The translations under genes were made by a program, and so were the position numbers. Of a stretch of 64,000 nucleotides of DNA, positions 45,415 to 57,020 are shown one piece after another (position 1 is the stretch's first letter; each line of letters opens with the position of its first letter). Source of the DNA: Ophiocordyceps camponoti-saundersi (nom. inval.) (taxonomy: Eukaryota; Ascomycota; Sordariomycetes; Hypocreales; Ophiocordycipitaceae); NCBI GenBank assembly GCA_003339415.1, contig PDHQ01000025.1, positions 1 to 64,000 of the forward strand, read 5' to 3'. Below the pieces are notes generated by a model. That model did no database searches. It was not told the origin of the DNA and saw nothing but the letters and a program-made list of their open reading frames with translations.

Positions 45415-47266
45415 GGCTGGGGCTCCGGCTGCTGAGGCTGGATGCCCCTACGCCCGGGCGGGGGGCAGATGACCTTTGTTCGTCGCCGAGATTGAAGGCG
45501 AAGGGATAAGACGGAAGCAGGCAGAGAGAGGAAGAGAGAGAGGAAGAGACGATCCGGATCGTCTTCCCTTTTTTTTTTGATTCCCTCTCGTTTGCGCGTG
45601 GACGGGATGGATGAGATTAGATCAAACAATCGACGAGATTGAGGCGTGAGGAAATTGCGTGGTGAGCCGTTGTCGACGGTCGATGGAAAAGGGTCGATGG
45701 AGAGGGTCGATGAAGAGGGTCGATGAAGAGAGGGGAGGAATTCCAATTCGACACCAAGGGAGAACAAACGCGACGCGGACGAGGGTAAAGGAGGAGGACG
45801 TGAAGGAGGGGGTGGTTGGGAAGACGGATGGAATTCTGAAGCCGGCTTAGGCTGTGCGGCGCTCGGCTAGGAGTGGGTTGATGAGCGGAAGTGGCAGCCA
45901 CTGACAGGAAGCCGGCAGCCACTGTAGCCACTGTAAAAGTAGGTACTTTTAGGTAACCGTCATGCCCCCCCCGGGGGGAGACGACCGGGGGGTAGGGCAT
46001 GGAGGCCCCTACCTGGCTGCCTAGGTCGTTTTACCTGCCTGTAGCCTGTTGGCAGGCTGCTGTCTCTGGCCTGTCTGAAAGGCAGTCTACATATCCGTAC
46101 ATGTCACCTACTACTTGGGCAGGGGGGTTTGATTGAATCTGACGTATGCCCATTAAGTACCTACTTGACTTATTCTACAGAGAAATGGTTGAGAGAGACA
46201 GACGATGAGAAACAGTGAGTGAGAGAGCGAGAGAAAGAGAAAAAAAACCGTCGAGATGAGCAGCCCACGATTCATGTCAGTGACGGGTGCCTTGCAGTGG
46301 ATTTAAAGCCCCCCCCCCCCCCCCCCCCTCCCCCTCCCTTCTCCCCGCGCGGCCGTTCCGCCGATCCGTCAGCCCATGCTCGTTAACTTCCACTTTACCG
46401 GTAAGCTAGAAAAGGCCGAAACTCACATGCCAGAGAGGGAGTTTAGTTGGTGTTATATTACACCTCGTGCGTGCATATCCGTACATACACTACATACATA
46501 CAATATAATGCGTACCTTAGTATCCGCAGTAGTGATTAGTGAAGATGAGATGAGGCATAGCAAGATATAGGTAAGCTGTATCCTAGCAATGTAAAGAACT
46601 GGTCTTCTTCGAACAGGGGAAATGATTGTTCAGATGATGATTCATGATGATAAGAACAACAACAACATCAACAACAACAACAAGGGAAGAAGACTCCCAT
46701 CTCTCTCCCTCTCTCTCTCTCTCTCGCATCCCGCCTCAAAGCCGAGACACACTGCGCATGGCGGCCACGCATGTCGCAAAGCTCCTTGATTTGCTGGCAG
46801 CAACCAACTCGATAAATTACAATCCACCTTGTTACCTAGGCACGCATGAATGCTGCGTATTTGATGAGTCTCCCCCCTCCATATGCTTCATACGGAGTAC
46901 TCCGTACAGCGGCTATAGCTACAGCATACATACAGGCGTGTACGGATTATGTCTACTCAGATTCATCTCCGTACACGGCAATCATTTGCGGCACTTGGAA
47001 TCCGTTTGCGACGCCGGTCGAGTCTAAACCCCTTTTCCCATCCCCTCCCAGTCCTAATGTGTGTGTGTGTGTCTTACCAGCTTACCTAACCCGCACAAAA
47101 ATAAGACTCGCCTCTGTCAGTCTCGGTCAGTCTCTGTCACACTCTGTCCGTCTCTGCCTGTGTGTGCGTCTGTCTCTCTCACGTATATTCCCCCTTGGAC
47201 CTCGCATTAGCCGCATACATATACACAGCCTGCCATGCTAAGGCTGCTGCTGCTGCTGCTGCTACC
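45415..47266. other. Divergent promoter region between TeaR-like and metallophosphoesterase genes
   Basis: This 1.9-kb region holds two promoters. It contains a poly-C run (46309-46328), a GGTCGATGGA/AGAGGGTCGATG repeat at 45690-45730, and near the right end a CTGTCAGTCTCGG/GTCTCTGTC array (47115-47160). A GCT run (47244-47262) abuts the next ATG. No gene was found. Confidence 0.5.
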
Positions 47267-48303
47267 ATGCCTCGTACGAGAATCGTTTGCATCTCCGACA
47301 CGCACAACTGCGCCGCCTCGATCAAGCTGCCCCCGGGTGACGTGCTGATTCATGCCGGCGACCTCACCAACCAGGGGAGCCGTTCTGAGGTGAGCACGGC
47401 CGAGCTTCCTGTCTAAAGAGCGCGGCTCGCTCAACGACAGGCGAAACATCTCACTTCTCCTTGTCCTTCCCCTGGCCTCAGCTGTCCAGGGCCGTAAGCT
47501 GGCTCGAGGCTGCCGACTTTGAGGCCAAGATTGTCATTGCCGGTATTGACACGTGGGCGCCGAGAGAGAGACAGAGAGAGGCCTGGCGCTGGGGCTTTGC
47601 GAGCTGACGACGACGCCAAGGTAATCATGACATCACCCTCGACTCGACCTTTTACTCCGAGCACGGCCACGTCTTTCATAATCAGAGGCCCGAATCGCCG
47701 ACCGTCTGCCGCGAGCTATTTACGTCGTCGCCCTCCTTGACGTACCTAGACCACGAATCGGCGACGATCCGACTACCGAGCCGAGGCGTCGAGTTCTCCG
47801 TATTCGGATCCCCGTATTCCCCGCGCCGCGGCCTCTGGGCCTTTGGCTACGATGAGGATTCGCCGCCGTGGGACGCTATCCCGTCGGGTACGGACATTGT
47901 GGTGACGCACACTCCGCCGCGGACGCATTGCGACATGGAAGACCAAGGTCGTCAGCCCGCGGGGTGCGAGGCACTCAGACGCGCGCTCTGCCGAGTACGA
48001 CCGCGGCTCGCCGTCTGTGGTCACATCCACGACGGCCGAGGGGCCGAGCACATCAGCTGGGAGGAGGGGTCAAAGGGCGAGGAGGACGAGGCAACCAGTG
48101 TCTCTCGTCTCACTTGGGATGACCCCGGCGCGGGGAATAAAAAGCTGAGCTTGATCCATCTCGATAGGACGGGGGAGACGTGCATAGTAAACGCGGCCAT
48201 GATGAAGAGCAGACGCCCGCATGTGGGCGGCAAGCAGTTTCACAAGCCTATAGTCGTCGACGTAGACCTGCCCTGCCTGGCCTTGCCCCTTCCCCGAAAG
48301 TAG
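47267..48303 (+). CDS. Metallophosphoesterase (calcineurin-like, MPPED/UPF0046 type)
   Basis: Three exons, 47267-47389, 47482-47542 and 47621-48303, give 288 residues. The introns are 92 nt (GTGAGC..TCAG) and 78 nt (GTATTG..CAAG), and the second is placed so as to create GNHD. The full set of metal-binding motifs is present: SDTHN near residue 10, GDLTNQG, GNHDITLDS at the second junction, VVTHTPP and CGHIHDG. This makes it an active member of the calcineurin-like fold, of the type found in MPPED proteins and many fungal paralogs. It cleaves a phosphoester; the natural substrate is unknown. The middle exon is only 61 nt. No targeting signal is seen, so a cytosolic location is likely. Confidence 0.9.
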
Positions 48304-50723
48304 GAGGCCAAGGGGATGACGGGATCATGATCGAGCCCGGGTCATGAGGCAGCAAGATGAACAGACGTTGATTGATACCCAAGAGACGGACAAATCAGTG
48401 TTGTGTCGTCGGATCGGTGGATTGACGTCGTTAGCGTGAGTCCAGATATGGATAGGAGGGGGAAAGGCAAGCAGCCAACAGAGGTCGTTGGTCAAGAAGC
48501 AAGGGCGCGCGCGGGGGGGGAAAGAGGATATTATTTGTTTTTCGGGTGACGTGGACCGGTTGAGTGAAAGGGAGGGGGCGAGTGGGTTTGTGCATTGCAT
48601 AACGATTGGGGCCCTTGTAAGGAGGAGGGTCGAGTTGTTTGTTTCTCTCTCTTTGGCTGTCGTGTTTCCCCAACGTCGATTGCTGTTTGTGCCGGTCGGT
48701 GCAAGATCGGCATTGACGGTGCACGACGACGATGGCTGGTTGGTCGGAGTTTGATTGATCGGGGTTGGCGGAGGAACAAGCGGGTTTTTTTTTTCTTGGG
48801 GTCCCTGCGGGATGATGGCATCGTTAGATGGGTGGCACGTATGTATGTATGTGCGGATATGTAGGAGGAGGCCGGGCCCGTTGCCGGATACGGACCGGGA
48901 GGCTATTTCCTTTTTTACCCCGCTTTCTTCGGACCGCGGGCCGTGGGCATGGGTGTGCTGTAGGGATGCCGGATAGGTGGTGGATAGGTTGATGAGCAGA
49001 GATGGGCTGTAGGTACGGATAGGGATGGAAGGGATGGATGATGATCTTCTTTGTCTTCCATCCCGATTCCAGGGCGGCGCTTGGTGCACCGTGGGAATAA
49101 CAGGCACGTTGTGAGTAGGTAGGTAGTTATGGATGTCCGGGTATTGCATGTATGTGATGGTGGTGTGATGATGTAGGTAGGTACGTTGTATCCTGCCTAC
49201 TACTATCCGCATACTCTGAGAGGTAGCATCCGCAGTAGGACGGCTTCTTGCCAGGGCCCATCATCGCCTCATTCATCATTCATCCATCCATTCATCCTCA
49301 CGTGCCCCCCGATTCGGCACGACACGGTGCGCGCGAGCTGGATGGGTTGAATGGACGGATGGTAGGTAGCCGTAGGTAGGTAGGTAGGTAGTCATGCATG
49401 ACGCCATGAGCGTTTGCTGGTCGCTAGCCATCATTCGCTTCACGCCAGTCTATGTATGGATATGTATGAAGGAGAAACCAGACGGAAATAAAGGCCGATC
49501 ACTGTCTTGACTCGGTGAGAGGCTGTGTTTTCTCTTTCCTGTCTGTCTCTCTCTCTCTCTATCCATCTGTCTGTCTGTGTCTCCCTTTCTAACAGCGCGC
49601 CACATGCCCACCCACCACTACCGCCACCACAAGCACCTACTACCCCCCCCCCCCCCCCCCCCCCCCCCCTTACCTGTGTACCTACCTAGTATTCAGCGCT
49701 TCACTGCTCTCCCCCTCCCCCTTCTTCGCCCTCGCATCAGAGCTGCTCACCCGCCCCCCTTAAAAAGGGCCTCTCGCCCTATCATCAGCCGCCGCCATTG
49801 TCTTTCCTCCCATCCTCTTTTTCTTTTCTTAGCAGCTGGTAGGTAACAGGTACCTCGATAGGTGCCTACAAGATGCGCTGCGCACACCTACCTCCTACCT
49901 CTCCTCCCCTACCATCCGTGCTAGACTCTCTATCCACCACCCATCCCTGTCATCAGATACCCACTTATAGTTAAAAAGCACCCACCTTCCTCCCGCGTCC
50001 CCCAGCCTCCACCGCAAATCAGCCGGCAAATCCCCGTGACCCCCCGGTCAGTCGCCCACCTCTTTTTCTCACCTCTTCCACCTACTCCCGTACATACACC
50101 ACCTCCCAGCTCCCGTACTCCGGTGCCACTACTCTCGTACACCTACGGGCTACATCCACGGGCTATCCGTACATCCAGGGATACTAGCTACGGACAGACA
50201 GCGCCACTCCAAAGGGGGCTTTGCTTTCTCTGCACACCCCCCTTTGCCCTCCCCCCCCCCTCTCCGCCTCCTCTCTCCCCCTTTGGCAGGAAAAATCCCA
50301 TCGACAATCACCCATCTGTGCGACCACCTTTGCGCATAAACCGGACGATAGAACATCCCAATCCACAGACCGCTGCACGTGGCTACTGGCTGGCCGCTGA
50401 ATAACGAGCAGGAAGAATAGGGAAAGGAAAAGAAGGGGGGAAAAGGGGGGTGTGCTGCTTTGTGCCGTGTGTTTACATACACATACACACACACACACAG
50501 TTGATATATCGCGCACACCTCTCTCTCTCTCTCTCCCTCTCTCTCTCTGTCTGTCTCTCTTTTCCTCTCTTATTCTTCTCTCACTTTCTCTCTCTATTTC
50601 CTTCCGCCTCCTTCTCCCCCCCCCCCCCCCCCCCTTCTCCCCCCCCCCCCCCTGCTCTTCCCGCTTCTTCCTCACAGCGCCGGTCGCTCATCCTCCCCCC
50701 CTCCTACTCTTCTACCCTCCGCC
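48304..50723. other. Intergenic region with pyrimidine-rich leader
   Basis: This 2.4-kb spacer holds TAGG/GTAG arrays (49101-49190, 49365-49390), poly-C runs at 49643-49669, 50616-50634 and 50639-50652, and a CT tract at 50519-50600 just before the DnaJ gene. Long minus-strand frames at 48325-49212 are low in complexity and not called. Confidence 0.5.
50519..50720 (+). promoter_or_regulatory. Pyrimidine-rich promoter/leader of the J-domain gene
   Basis: CTCTCT tracts, two poly-C runs and further CT-rich sequence extend almost to the ATG at 50724. CT-boxes of this kind commonly precede well-expressed genes of filamentous fungi. The exact transcription start is not visible. Confidence 0.45.
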
Positions 50724-52358
50724 ATGCCGCCTTTGCCTCCCGATCCATACAAGATTCTTGGTGTCGCCAAAGACGCTCAGATTCCCGAAATCAGATCGGC
50801 TCATCGGAAACTCGTCCTCAAATGTCATCCCGACAAGGTCCAAGATCCGAAACTCAAGGCAGAAAAGCAAGACGAATTTCAGCAGGTTCAACAGGCTTAC
50901 GAACTCCTCTCGGACGAGAACAAGCGTCGCAAATACGATGATCAGGTCAAGCTGGCTGAGCTGTGCAAGCTCTATCAGGCCAAGGCCAACATTTCCACCC
51001 CTCGATCCGCTACCAAGGAATTCAACATTTACACCGCCGCCGAGCCCCCCCCTTCGCCCACCACGCGAGGACGTCCCGCACCAAAGAGTTACACTTTTCG
51101 ACCTGTGTGGGAGGATGAGGTCGCCCGCGGTCCTCGCATCTTCGATCAAGGTCCTCCGCTACCCCCCCGACGAGAGTCGAGCTTCTTCGATCGACCAAGT
51201 AAACGAGAGGTGGAGAGGGAACGAGAAAAGGATCGAGAACGCGAAAAGGAACGAGAACGACGGCGCAAACAGGACGAGAATCGACGCCTCGAGAAGGAGG
51301 CAAAGGAGCAGCGTCGCGCCGAGCGCAAGCTGCGAGACAAACAGCGCGACAAGGAGAGGCGGGATGCTGAGAAGCGTCCGACAAAACCATACATTGAGCC
51401 ACTAGACGATCCTTCACCTAACAAGTCAGAAAAGAAGAAGAGCAAGAGATACGACGACGGACGAGATCGCTCGTCCGGTCGAGAAGACGAGATGCCCGCG
51501 CCATCAGCCGCCACTCAGCGGCCTGCCGCCATGGAATGGGCTCAGTCGTACATCGACAGGGCCAAGAACAACGGCCCGCCTACGCTCAAGCGGTCCAACA
51601 CACACCAGCCGACGCGTAATGCGAACCCCCCAGCGCCCCCGGCACCGACGCCTCCGCCCATGCAGGGCCAGTCATCCTTGTTCGGCGTTCCCGGAGGAGT
51701 CAAGCCTCGTCGCGCATCTGGTGACGCCGCGGCGGCAAAGCAAACGAGAGACAGGTCTTACCGAACCTCCGACGAAGAGCCGAGCGGTTCGCCCCCGACC
51801 CGTCACGCGCCTCAGTTCGCCAGTGGACACTCTCCGCGACGCGAACTTCATCGCTCCGGCACCGCGCCGGTCGATGGCGCGTACACCAGGCCCGTCCCTG
51901 GGATGCAGAGGTCTCAGTCGATGAACGGCTTCCCGGAGACGACAGTCCCGCGCGGTCGTGACCGGTCCCGGATGCACGCTCAGATCGAGGAGGAATCAGA
52001 CGGCGAAGACGTCGTCTACCTTGCAGCGAGAGATCGGGACCGCAAACATCGCGGCGGCCGACGATATCGCTCCCCCGACGAAGGCCGACGCGAGAACATA
52101 GCTCATTACTATCAGGTCGACGGAGGCCGTACCAAACTTCATGAGGCGTACTCGCGCCGGCTCGAGCCGGAAATGAAGCTACCCAGCCGCTACTACGCCG
52201 GCATCCCCGTCGAGAGCCGGCCGCATGCCCTATCACGGGAGGGCAGCTACATGACGAACCCGACGTTGAAAGTAAAGACGTCCAAGCACTACAACCACAA
52301 CGACGTTCAGTACAGTAACTATTATCGCCACGGCCACGCCAACGCGACCTATGCATGA
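50724..52358 (+). CDS. DnaJ (Hsp40) J-domain protein, fungal, with charged and disordered tail
   Basis: A single exon of 544 residues from the ATG at 50724. The J domain covers residues about 6-75, with PYKILGVAKDA, the HPD tripeptide in KCHPDKVQDP, and AYELLSDENKRRKYD. It should stimulate an Hsp70 ATPase. No zinc-finger or C-terminal substrate domain of class I or II is present, so it is a class III J protein. Residues about 155-225 are a long highly charged helix of RE/KE/RD repeats, probably coiled coil or RNA- or protein-binding. The rest is Ser/Pro/Arg-rich and disordered. The C-terminus, rich in Tyr and His (SKHYNHNDVQYSNYYRHGH), recalls fungal proteins of this type with no assigned partner. 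It is unlikely to be a splicing factor such as Cwf23, because an RRM is missing. Confidence 0.88.
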   Translation: MPPLPPDPYKILGVAKDAQIPEIRSAHRKLVLKCHPDKVQDPKLKAEKQDEFQQVQQAYELLSDENKRRKYDDQVKLAELCKLYQAKANISTPRSATKEFNIYTAAEPPPSPTTRGRPAPKSYTFRPVWEDEVARGPRIFDQGPPLPPRRESSFFDRPSKREVEREREKDREREKERERRRKQDENRRLEKEAKEQRRAERKLRDKQRDKERRDAEKRPTKPYIEPLDDPSPNKSEKKKSKRYDDGRDRSSGREDEMPAPSAATQRPAAMEWAQSYIDRAKNNGPPTLKRSNTHQPTRNANPPAPPAPTPPPMQGQSSLFGVPGGVKPRRASGDAAAAKQTRDRSYRTSDEEPSGSPPTRHAPQFASGHSPRRELHRSGTAPVDGAYTRPVPGMQRSQSMNGFPETTVPRGRDRSRMHAQIEEESDGEDVVYLAARDRDRKHRGGRRYRSPDEGRRENIAHYYQVDGGRTKLHEAYSRRLEPEMKLPSRYYAGIPVESRPHALSREGSYMTNPTLKVKTSKHYNHNDVQYSNYYRHGHANATYA

Positions 52359-55174
52359 GTGAGGAGAAACGGGGGTGTATATGGTACGGTTCGTTGATCA
52401 ATCTTGATCATGTGGAATTCGTGGGAAGGGCGTTTTTTGGGCATCTATGGAGTATAGTAAGGTGGTCTTTGTCTTGTTTTCCCCCCCTTTCTCAACCTAC
52501 GGATACTGGTTTCTTCCAACAAGCTCGTCTCGTCACGGAGTGGAATCTGTCGGTTTTTTTTCCTTCCTTTTGCTTGTCTATTATACTTATGAATGACGAA
52601 ATGAGATGGGCGGGAAATGGGAATCCAGAATATTCTTCCTACATCATTCCCTCGGGGCTACCGGCATCGTCGGTCGATTGTTCGCCAGTATCGTTGATCC
52701 CTTGAGAGAGATTGGTTTCGCCCATAGGGTTTCGATGAGCCGGTTTGGCGATTACATGCTGTTGCGTCATGCAGTCTGTTCTTTCCTTGGGGGTCCGGGA
52801 TATGACGGGTGAAGTCGGAGAGAGAGAGGGGGCGGGTGACGAAACGGGGATTTTTCCCTTGTGATTTTGTTTGCGTTGTAGAGGTTTTTTGACTTGACTT
52901 ATAGAATTTGGTTATCCAATTGCTTTACCGGGATTGGGCTTACTTGTCATTCGGTCTTGATATGAAGCCGAGGGTATGCTTAGAGTACATATATCGGTGA
53001 TGATCGACTGCCGATCTTTCATTCATTACTCAGATTGATGTCAATCATTGGCCTTGACCGGGGAAAGGAAGACGGTATGTATCCGAAGAGTCCGCTTTGT
53101 AACTCAGACGCTTAGAAAGAAAGAACATGGATGGGTTTGTTCTTGATAAGAGGGTTTTTTTACGGTTGTGTCGTTGCTGACTTGTTGTCTTGTTTCGTGC
53201 TCTTCTGAAGAGGAGTTGGGGATGAAGGTGTTTGATCGGCGTGTTTGATGTTGGATGCTAGAGGAGCTCGATCTCCTCACGGTTTATCGTGTTAGAGAGT
53301 GACGTGAGCTTACTTTGTTTCTAATGGATGGGTTTTTTCATTACGGTGCCTACCTACCTATGTAGGTTAGGGGGGAAAGTTTTGGATGACGTTGCGTTGC
53401 TGATGTGGATGTGAATGGGTGGTGTGAAAGGGGACTTGTTTCTGGTTGTTGGTGATGGTCATTGCTGGGTACAGCTATTGGATGGGTAGCGGATGGGATC
53501 GGTTACCCCCTTTCTTACCCCCTTTTTGCTATCGTATCTTGGTTGAGGGTGAAGTGAAGGGGAGGTAAACGGGTTTCGAAGATTGATGTTTCCATCTTTT
53601 CTGCCTTTTTGTGAGAAGAGATATCTTCTTCATCTTCTTCTTTTGCTGGATTAGAGATGAAGGAAGGATGAGAAGGAAGAGAAGGAAGGAAGGATGGATG
53701 GAAGGATGGATGGGTGTCGCTCGCATGTCTGATCCGAGAGGGGGAGTACAAGAGGAGTTATGTGCGTATGCTCGTATCATGATCACTGCATGTTATGCTC
53801 GTATAAAGAAGGATACCGGAATTTGTCTCGTGATGTTTACGACCTTGTCTTCTTCTTCTTCACCGTTACATGAGTTGCTGCTTACGAGCTTCCGAAGCTG
53901 GGGGCTTTTTCTTCCCCCTCATGCCCCTTCTACACCACCACCAACCCTCCAATTTCTCTCTCTTCACACACACCCCCCCGGTCGTCAGCTCGGACTCAGG
54001 AAGCGGAATATGATGTTTTTTTTTTCAACCTGATGTAATTCAATCTCGTCGGTTTTCTTCACACGGTGGATAAGTAAAGATGTTAGCTAAAGAGGAAAAT
54101 AACATACATAACTATCCATGGCCTCACTAGAAAAAAGGGGTCTTTGCAAAGAAATAACCGAAAGTCGTCTCCGTTTGCAGTGATTGATATGATGCGTTTT
54201 TATACAAGTCATCCCTTATTCAGGACCATCCTTGTTTCTTTTTGCAGCGGGAGGGAAAAGCCGATGGTCGTCTTTAAAGGTTACAGACTGATCACACGAC
54301 AAGTCATAAATCCCCTCATTATAACCCCCCCCTTTATTTCCCAACGGCTAATGTACTTTTTTTCCAAGGAGGCCAAGCAGTTATCGTTCGAATTGTGAAA
54401 CCCGTTCTCGACTTAAAATCATACTCTTCTTCCTTATAGCCCACGACCCTATTTCAGCTTGAACAGTTCATACGTAGTTTTCTTTTTTTTTCTTTCCCAC
54501 TTGGAGGGAGTAAATTCTACGCCTTCGGGGAAGAAGGAAACACTACGTCTTATCTGTGTATGTTTTACTCAAGGCCAAGATGGTGAAGGAAGAGGCTCAC
54601 TGATGAGTGAATGTAAGGAGTTGGATGGGAATCTCCGGTCGTAACTCACGCAAGGCAGCTGAAGAAAAGCATGTTATATCGCGCTTTTTTTTTTAATCTC
54701 TTCACGAACCAAGTTTCTATATAGTTTAGTTTTCGAATAAGAGATGAAAAAGGTTCTGAATAGACGAGCTGAGTCGCGGGAAATGCTTAAAGAATGAACG
54801 TGACTTACATGGCAAAAGAGAGATGGAGATGGAGAAAGAGTGAGAGAGACAGAGAGAGAGGGAAGAAAAAATACCGCTCGCTTGTCTCGAAACCGACGTT
54901 ACAACGGGAAAAGAAAAGGGCCAACCATTAGTCAAAGAAAAGGCAAGGAGAAACCTCATGGCGAAAAGCATCCATTTCAGCAGAGTAAGCAAACTCCCGC
55001 TTGGCAGTGTGTTGTTTTACTCATCTTGGTATGGGGGAATCTAAAACGGGGTTTAATAACAGTGTGTGTGTATATATGTGTATGTGTGTTGCAGTGTGTA
55101 TGTCTGCGTGTGCAGGAATATGGAAACTCCTTTTTCATTTCACGTCATCGTCAAGAGGGATAACAAAGTCGTAT

Positions 55175-55177
<3 letters not shown>

Positions 55178-55219
<42 letters not shown>
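55178..55219. repeat. GA dinucleotide microsatellite
   Basis: About 20 GA units lie directly upstream of a TATATATATAA stretch and 172 bp before the next ATG. Confidence 0.97.
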
Positions 55220-55221
<2 letters not shown>

Positions 55222-55222
55222 T

Positions 55223-55232
55223 TATATATATA
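55223..55232 (+). promoter_or_regulatory. TATA-like box of the 325-residue secreted protein gene
   Basis: A TATATATA stretch lies about 165 bp upstream of the ATG at 55392. A second TATATATATA at 55334-55345 is too close to the ATG to be the likelier site. Confidence 0.45.
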
Positions 55233-55391
55233 ACTTCAACTTCGTTTCTCTGTTCCCTCCTTACCTTTCATCTTCTTCTCCTCTCCTTGGTCAACAGCGT
55301 CACACTCGTCTTGTCAGTTTCTTCTTCTTCTTCTATATATATATACAAACCTGTGTAGCTTCAAGCTCCGCGTTTGCCCTTCCTTTGAGAG

Positions 55392-56369
55392 ATGAAAGCG
55401 ATTCCTGTTCTCGGCTTCTTCTACGCTGGCGTTGCCGTCCTCGCCGGAAGGCCCATCATGTCCGCCCTTTCCACCGCGTCTTCTTCGTCGAGGCCTTCTT
55501 CCGCCATGGGCATACCGGCTCCGTTGGACGTGAAGCGCATCACATATTCCTGCGGTAGGCTCAGACCGTTGACGTTCTGGTATTACTCCTGCTCCAGTCA
55601 AGACGCGAGACTGCCGTACAAGGACGCCTGTGGTTTACGACAGCGGTTCCCAAACATAAGACATTCGTTTCCTCCGGCTTTCACGAGGATGATTAGACAG
55701 AGCATGAACCTCACCCACGTTGAAATCTCCCGCTTGATGGAGAAGTCGGTCTATCAGTCTGATCCTCACACCACCTATCAGAGAGTCAAGTGGTTCGAGA
55801 AGAGGTCCGACGAGGGGAACCATACCGTCTGCTGGCCCGACTACCCCGACTTCACCCACCGCGACTTCGAAGAGTTCGGAGGCTTCCTGGCCGCGCTCTT
55901 GGTCCGACCCGAGACGATCAAGTTGCCGGTACCGAAAAGGTTCATGGACCTACCACCAGGCTACCTGGCCAAGCACCGCATCCACTTCATCTACCACGCC
56001 TCCTACAGCTATCACAAGGTAATGGGCCTTAGGACCGAGTTCCGCCGCGTGCCCATCTTCGGCCACGACGACATGTTCTACCCGCCCCTGGACGAGGTGC
56101 GAGATCACTTCGACACTTGGGGTGGCAGGGTAGGACGTCTCCTGCTCGCTTCGATGCGACGGTCGAGCGAGTACGGCTGCTCCTATCATCTAGGCTGCAT
56201 CAGCGGCCGGCAACGGGCGACGTATGGACAGCCGTTTCTGCCGGTGGATTACTCGTACGCTATAGATCATTGGCTGAGGTCTTTGGTGTCGAATGAGCCT
56301 TTTGCCGTTACTTTCTGCGACATTCCTGAGAGGATTGCTCCTACTACCTTGTGGTTGTCTGCCGCGTGA
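55392..56369 (+). CDS. Secreted protein of unknown function
   Basis: A single exon of 325 residues from the ATG at 55392. It starts with a signal peptide (MKAIPVLGFFYAGVAVLAG) and a Ser-rich linker to about residue 45. The rest is a well-mixed globular sequence with no low-complexity part, seven or more cysteines (for example SCGRLRP, YYSCSSQD, KDACGLR, HTVCWPD, YGCSYHLGCIS, TFCDIP) and many aromatic residues. N-glycosylation sequons occur at NLT and NHT. I do not recognise the family. The codon use and the complete frame support a real gene. A TATA-like element lies upstream. It is adjacent to the six-cysteine repeat protein, so both may be extracellular proteins acting outside the hypha. 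Confidence 0.75.
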   Translation: MKAIPVLGFFYAGVAVLAGRPIMSALSTASSSSRPSSAMGIPAPLDVKRITYSCGRLRPLTFWYYSCSSQDARLPYKDACGLRQRFPNIRHSFPPAFTRMIRQSMNLTHVEISRLMEKSVYQSDPHTTYQRVKWFEKRSDEGNHTVCWPDYPDFTHRDFEEFGGFLAALLVRPETIKLPVPKRFMDLPPGYLAKHRIHFIYHASYSYHKVMGLRTEFRRVPIFGHDDMFYPPLDEVRDHFDTWGGRVGRLLLASMRRSSEYGCSYHLGCISGRQRATYGQPFLPVDYSYAIDHWLRSLVSNEPFAVTFCDIPERIAPTTLWLSAA

Positions 56370-57020
56370 TATTAGAGACTACAAGGGGGGGAAAGCCGGT
56401 TATAGAGATGGGCTTCAAGAGTAAAAAAAAAACAAGTATGTAATGGAACAGCAGCTTTTCTGGCTTCATGTTTATAATGTCTTGTTGTTTCGTCACGACA
56501 GATGGGACATGTCATGGTATAGTTTCTTCTTACATAGCGCCTCTGGGCTGTCCATTGTCTCCTTTCTTCTTCTTCTTCTTCTTCTCCTCAATCATTCCTA
56601 CTCTTTGAGTTTCTGTCAAGCCATGATACTACTGCTCACTCTCTCGATATAGAATAAGAAGAATCAACTTCCTCCTTTGCAAAAAAGTTCCCATCAGTTC
56701 CCATCATCAACCTCTAAGAAACACCCCTTGCAAGTCACCGGAAACACAAGTTATCAACTAACAGTTGTATCCTTGTCTTGAATTTGTTCGCTACCTGTCG
56801 TTTCCCCTATATAGAGATAGAGAGAACCCCCCCCCCGTATCTCCCTCAACATCATATCCGGCTTGACAAGTGGGAAGAAAAAGAGAGAAAGAAAAGTAAG
56901 TAAAAACCAGATATATTCATCCCATCCCATCCCATTCCATCCATCCTCCTCCTCCTCCTCCATCCTCCTCCTCATCCCCTCTCGGCAAACCAATCCCGGT
57001 CACGCTCAGTCTTCTTCTTT
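56370..57020. other. Convergent intergenic spacer
   Basis: Both flanking genes end here. It contains TTC/CTT repeats at 56565-56590, a C run at 56828-56837, and CATCC/TCC repeats at 56928-56980. No gene was seen. Confidence 0.5.

Larger units (their letters stand above)
52359..55391. other. 3-kb intergenic region
   Basis: No supported gene lies in this 3-kb stretch. Composition is mixed, with GGAAGGATGGATGG-type repeats at 53685-53712, T-runs, a GA array (55178-55219) and TATATA stretches before the next gene. It may include a long 3' UTR of the J-domain gene. Confidence 0.45.

Noticed and set aside
48325..49212. 295-codon minus-strand frame
   Set aside because: It is rich in Thr, Pro, His and Ser from TAGG/GTAG arrays and shows no conserved blocks.
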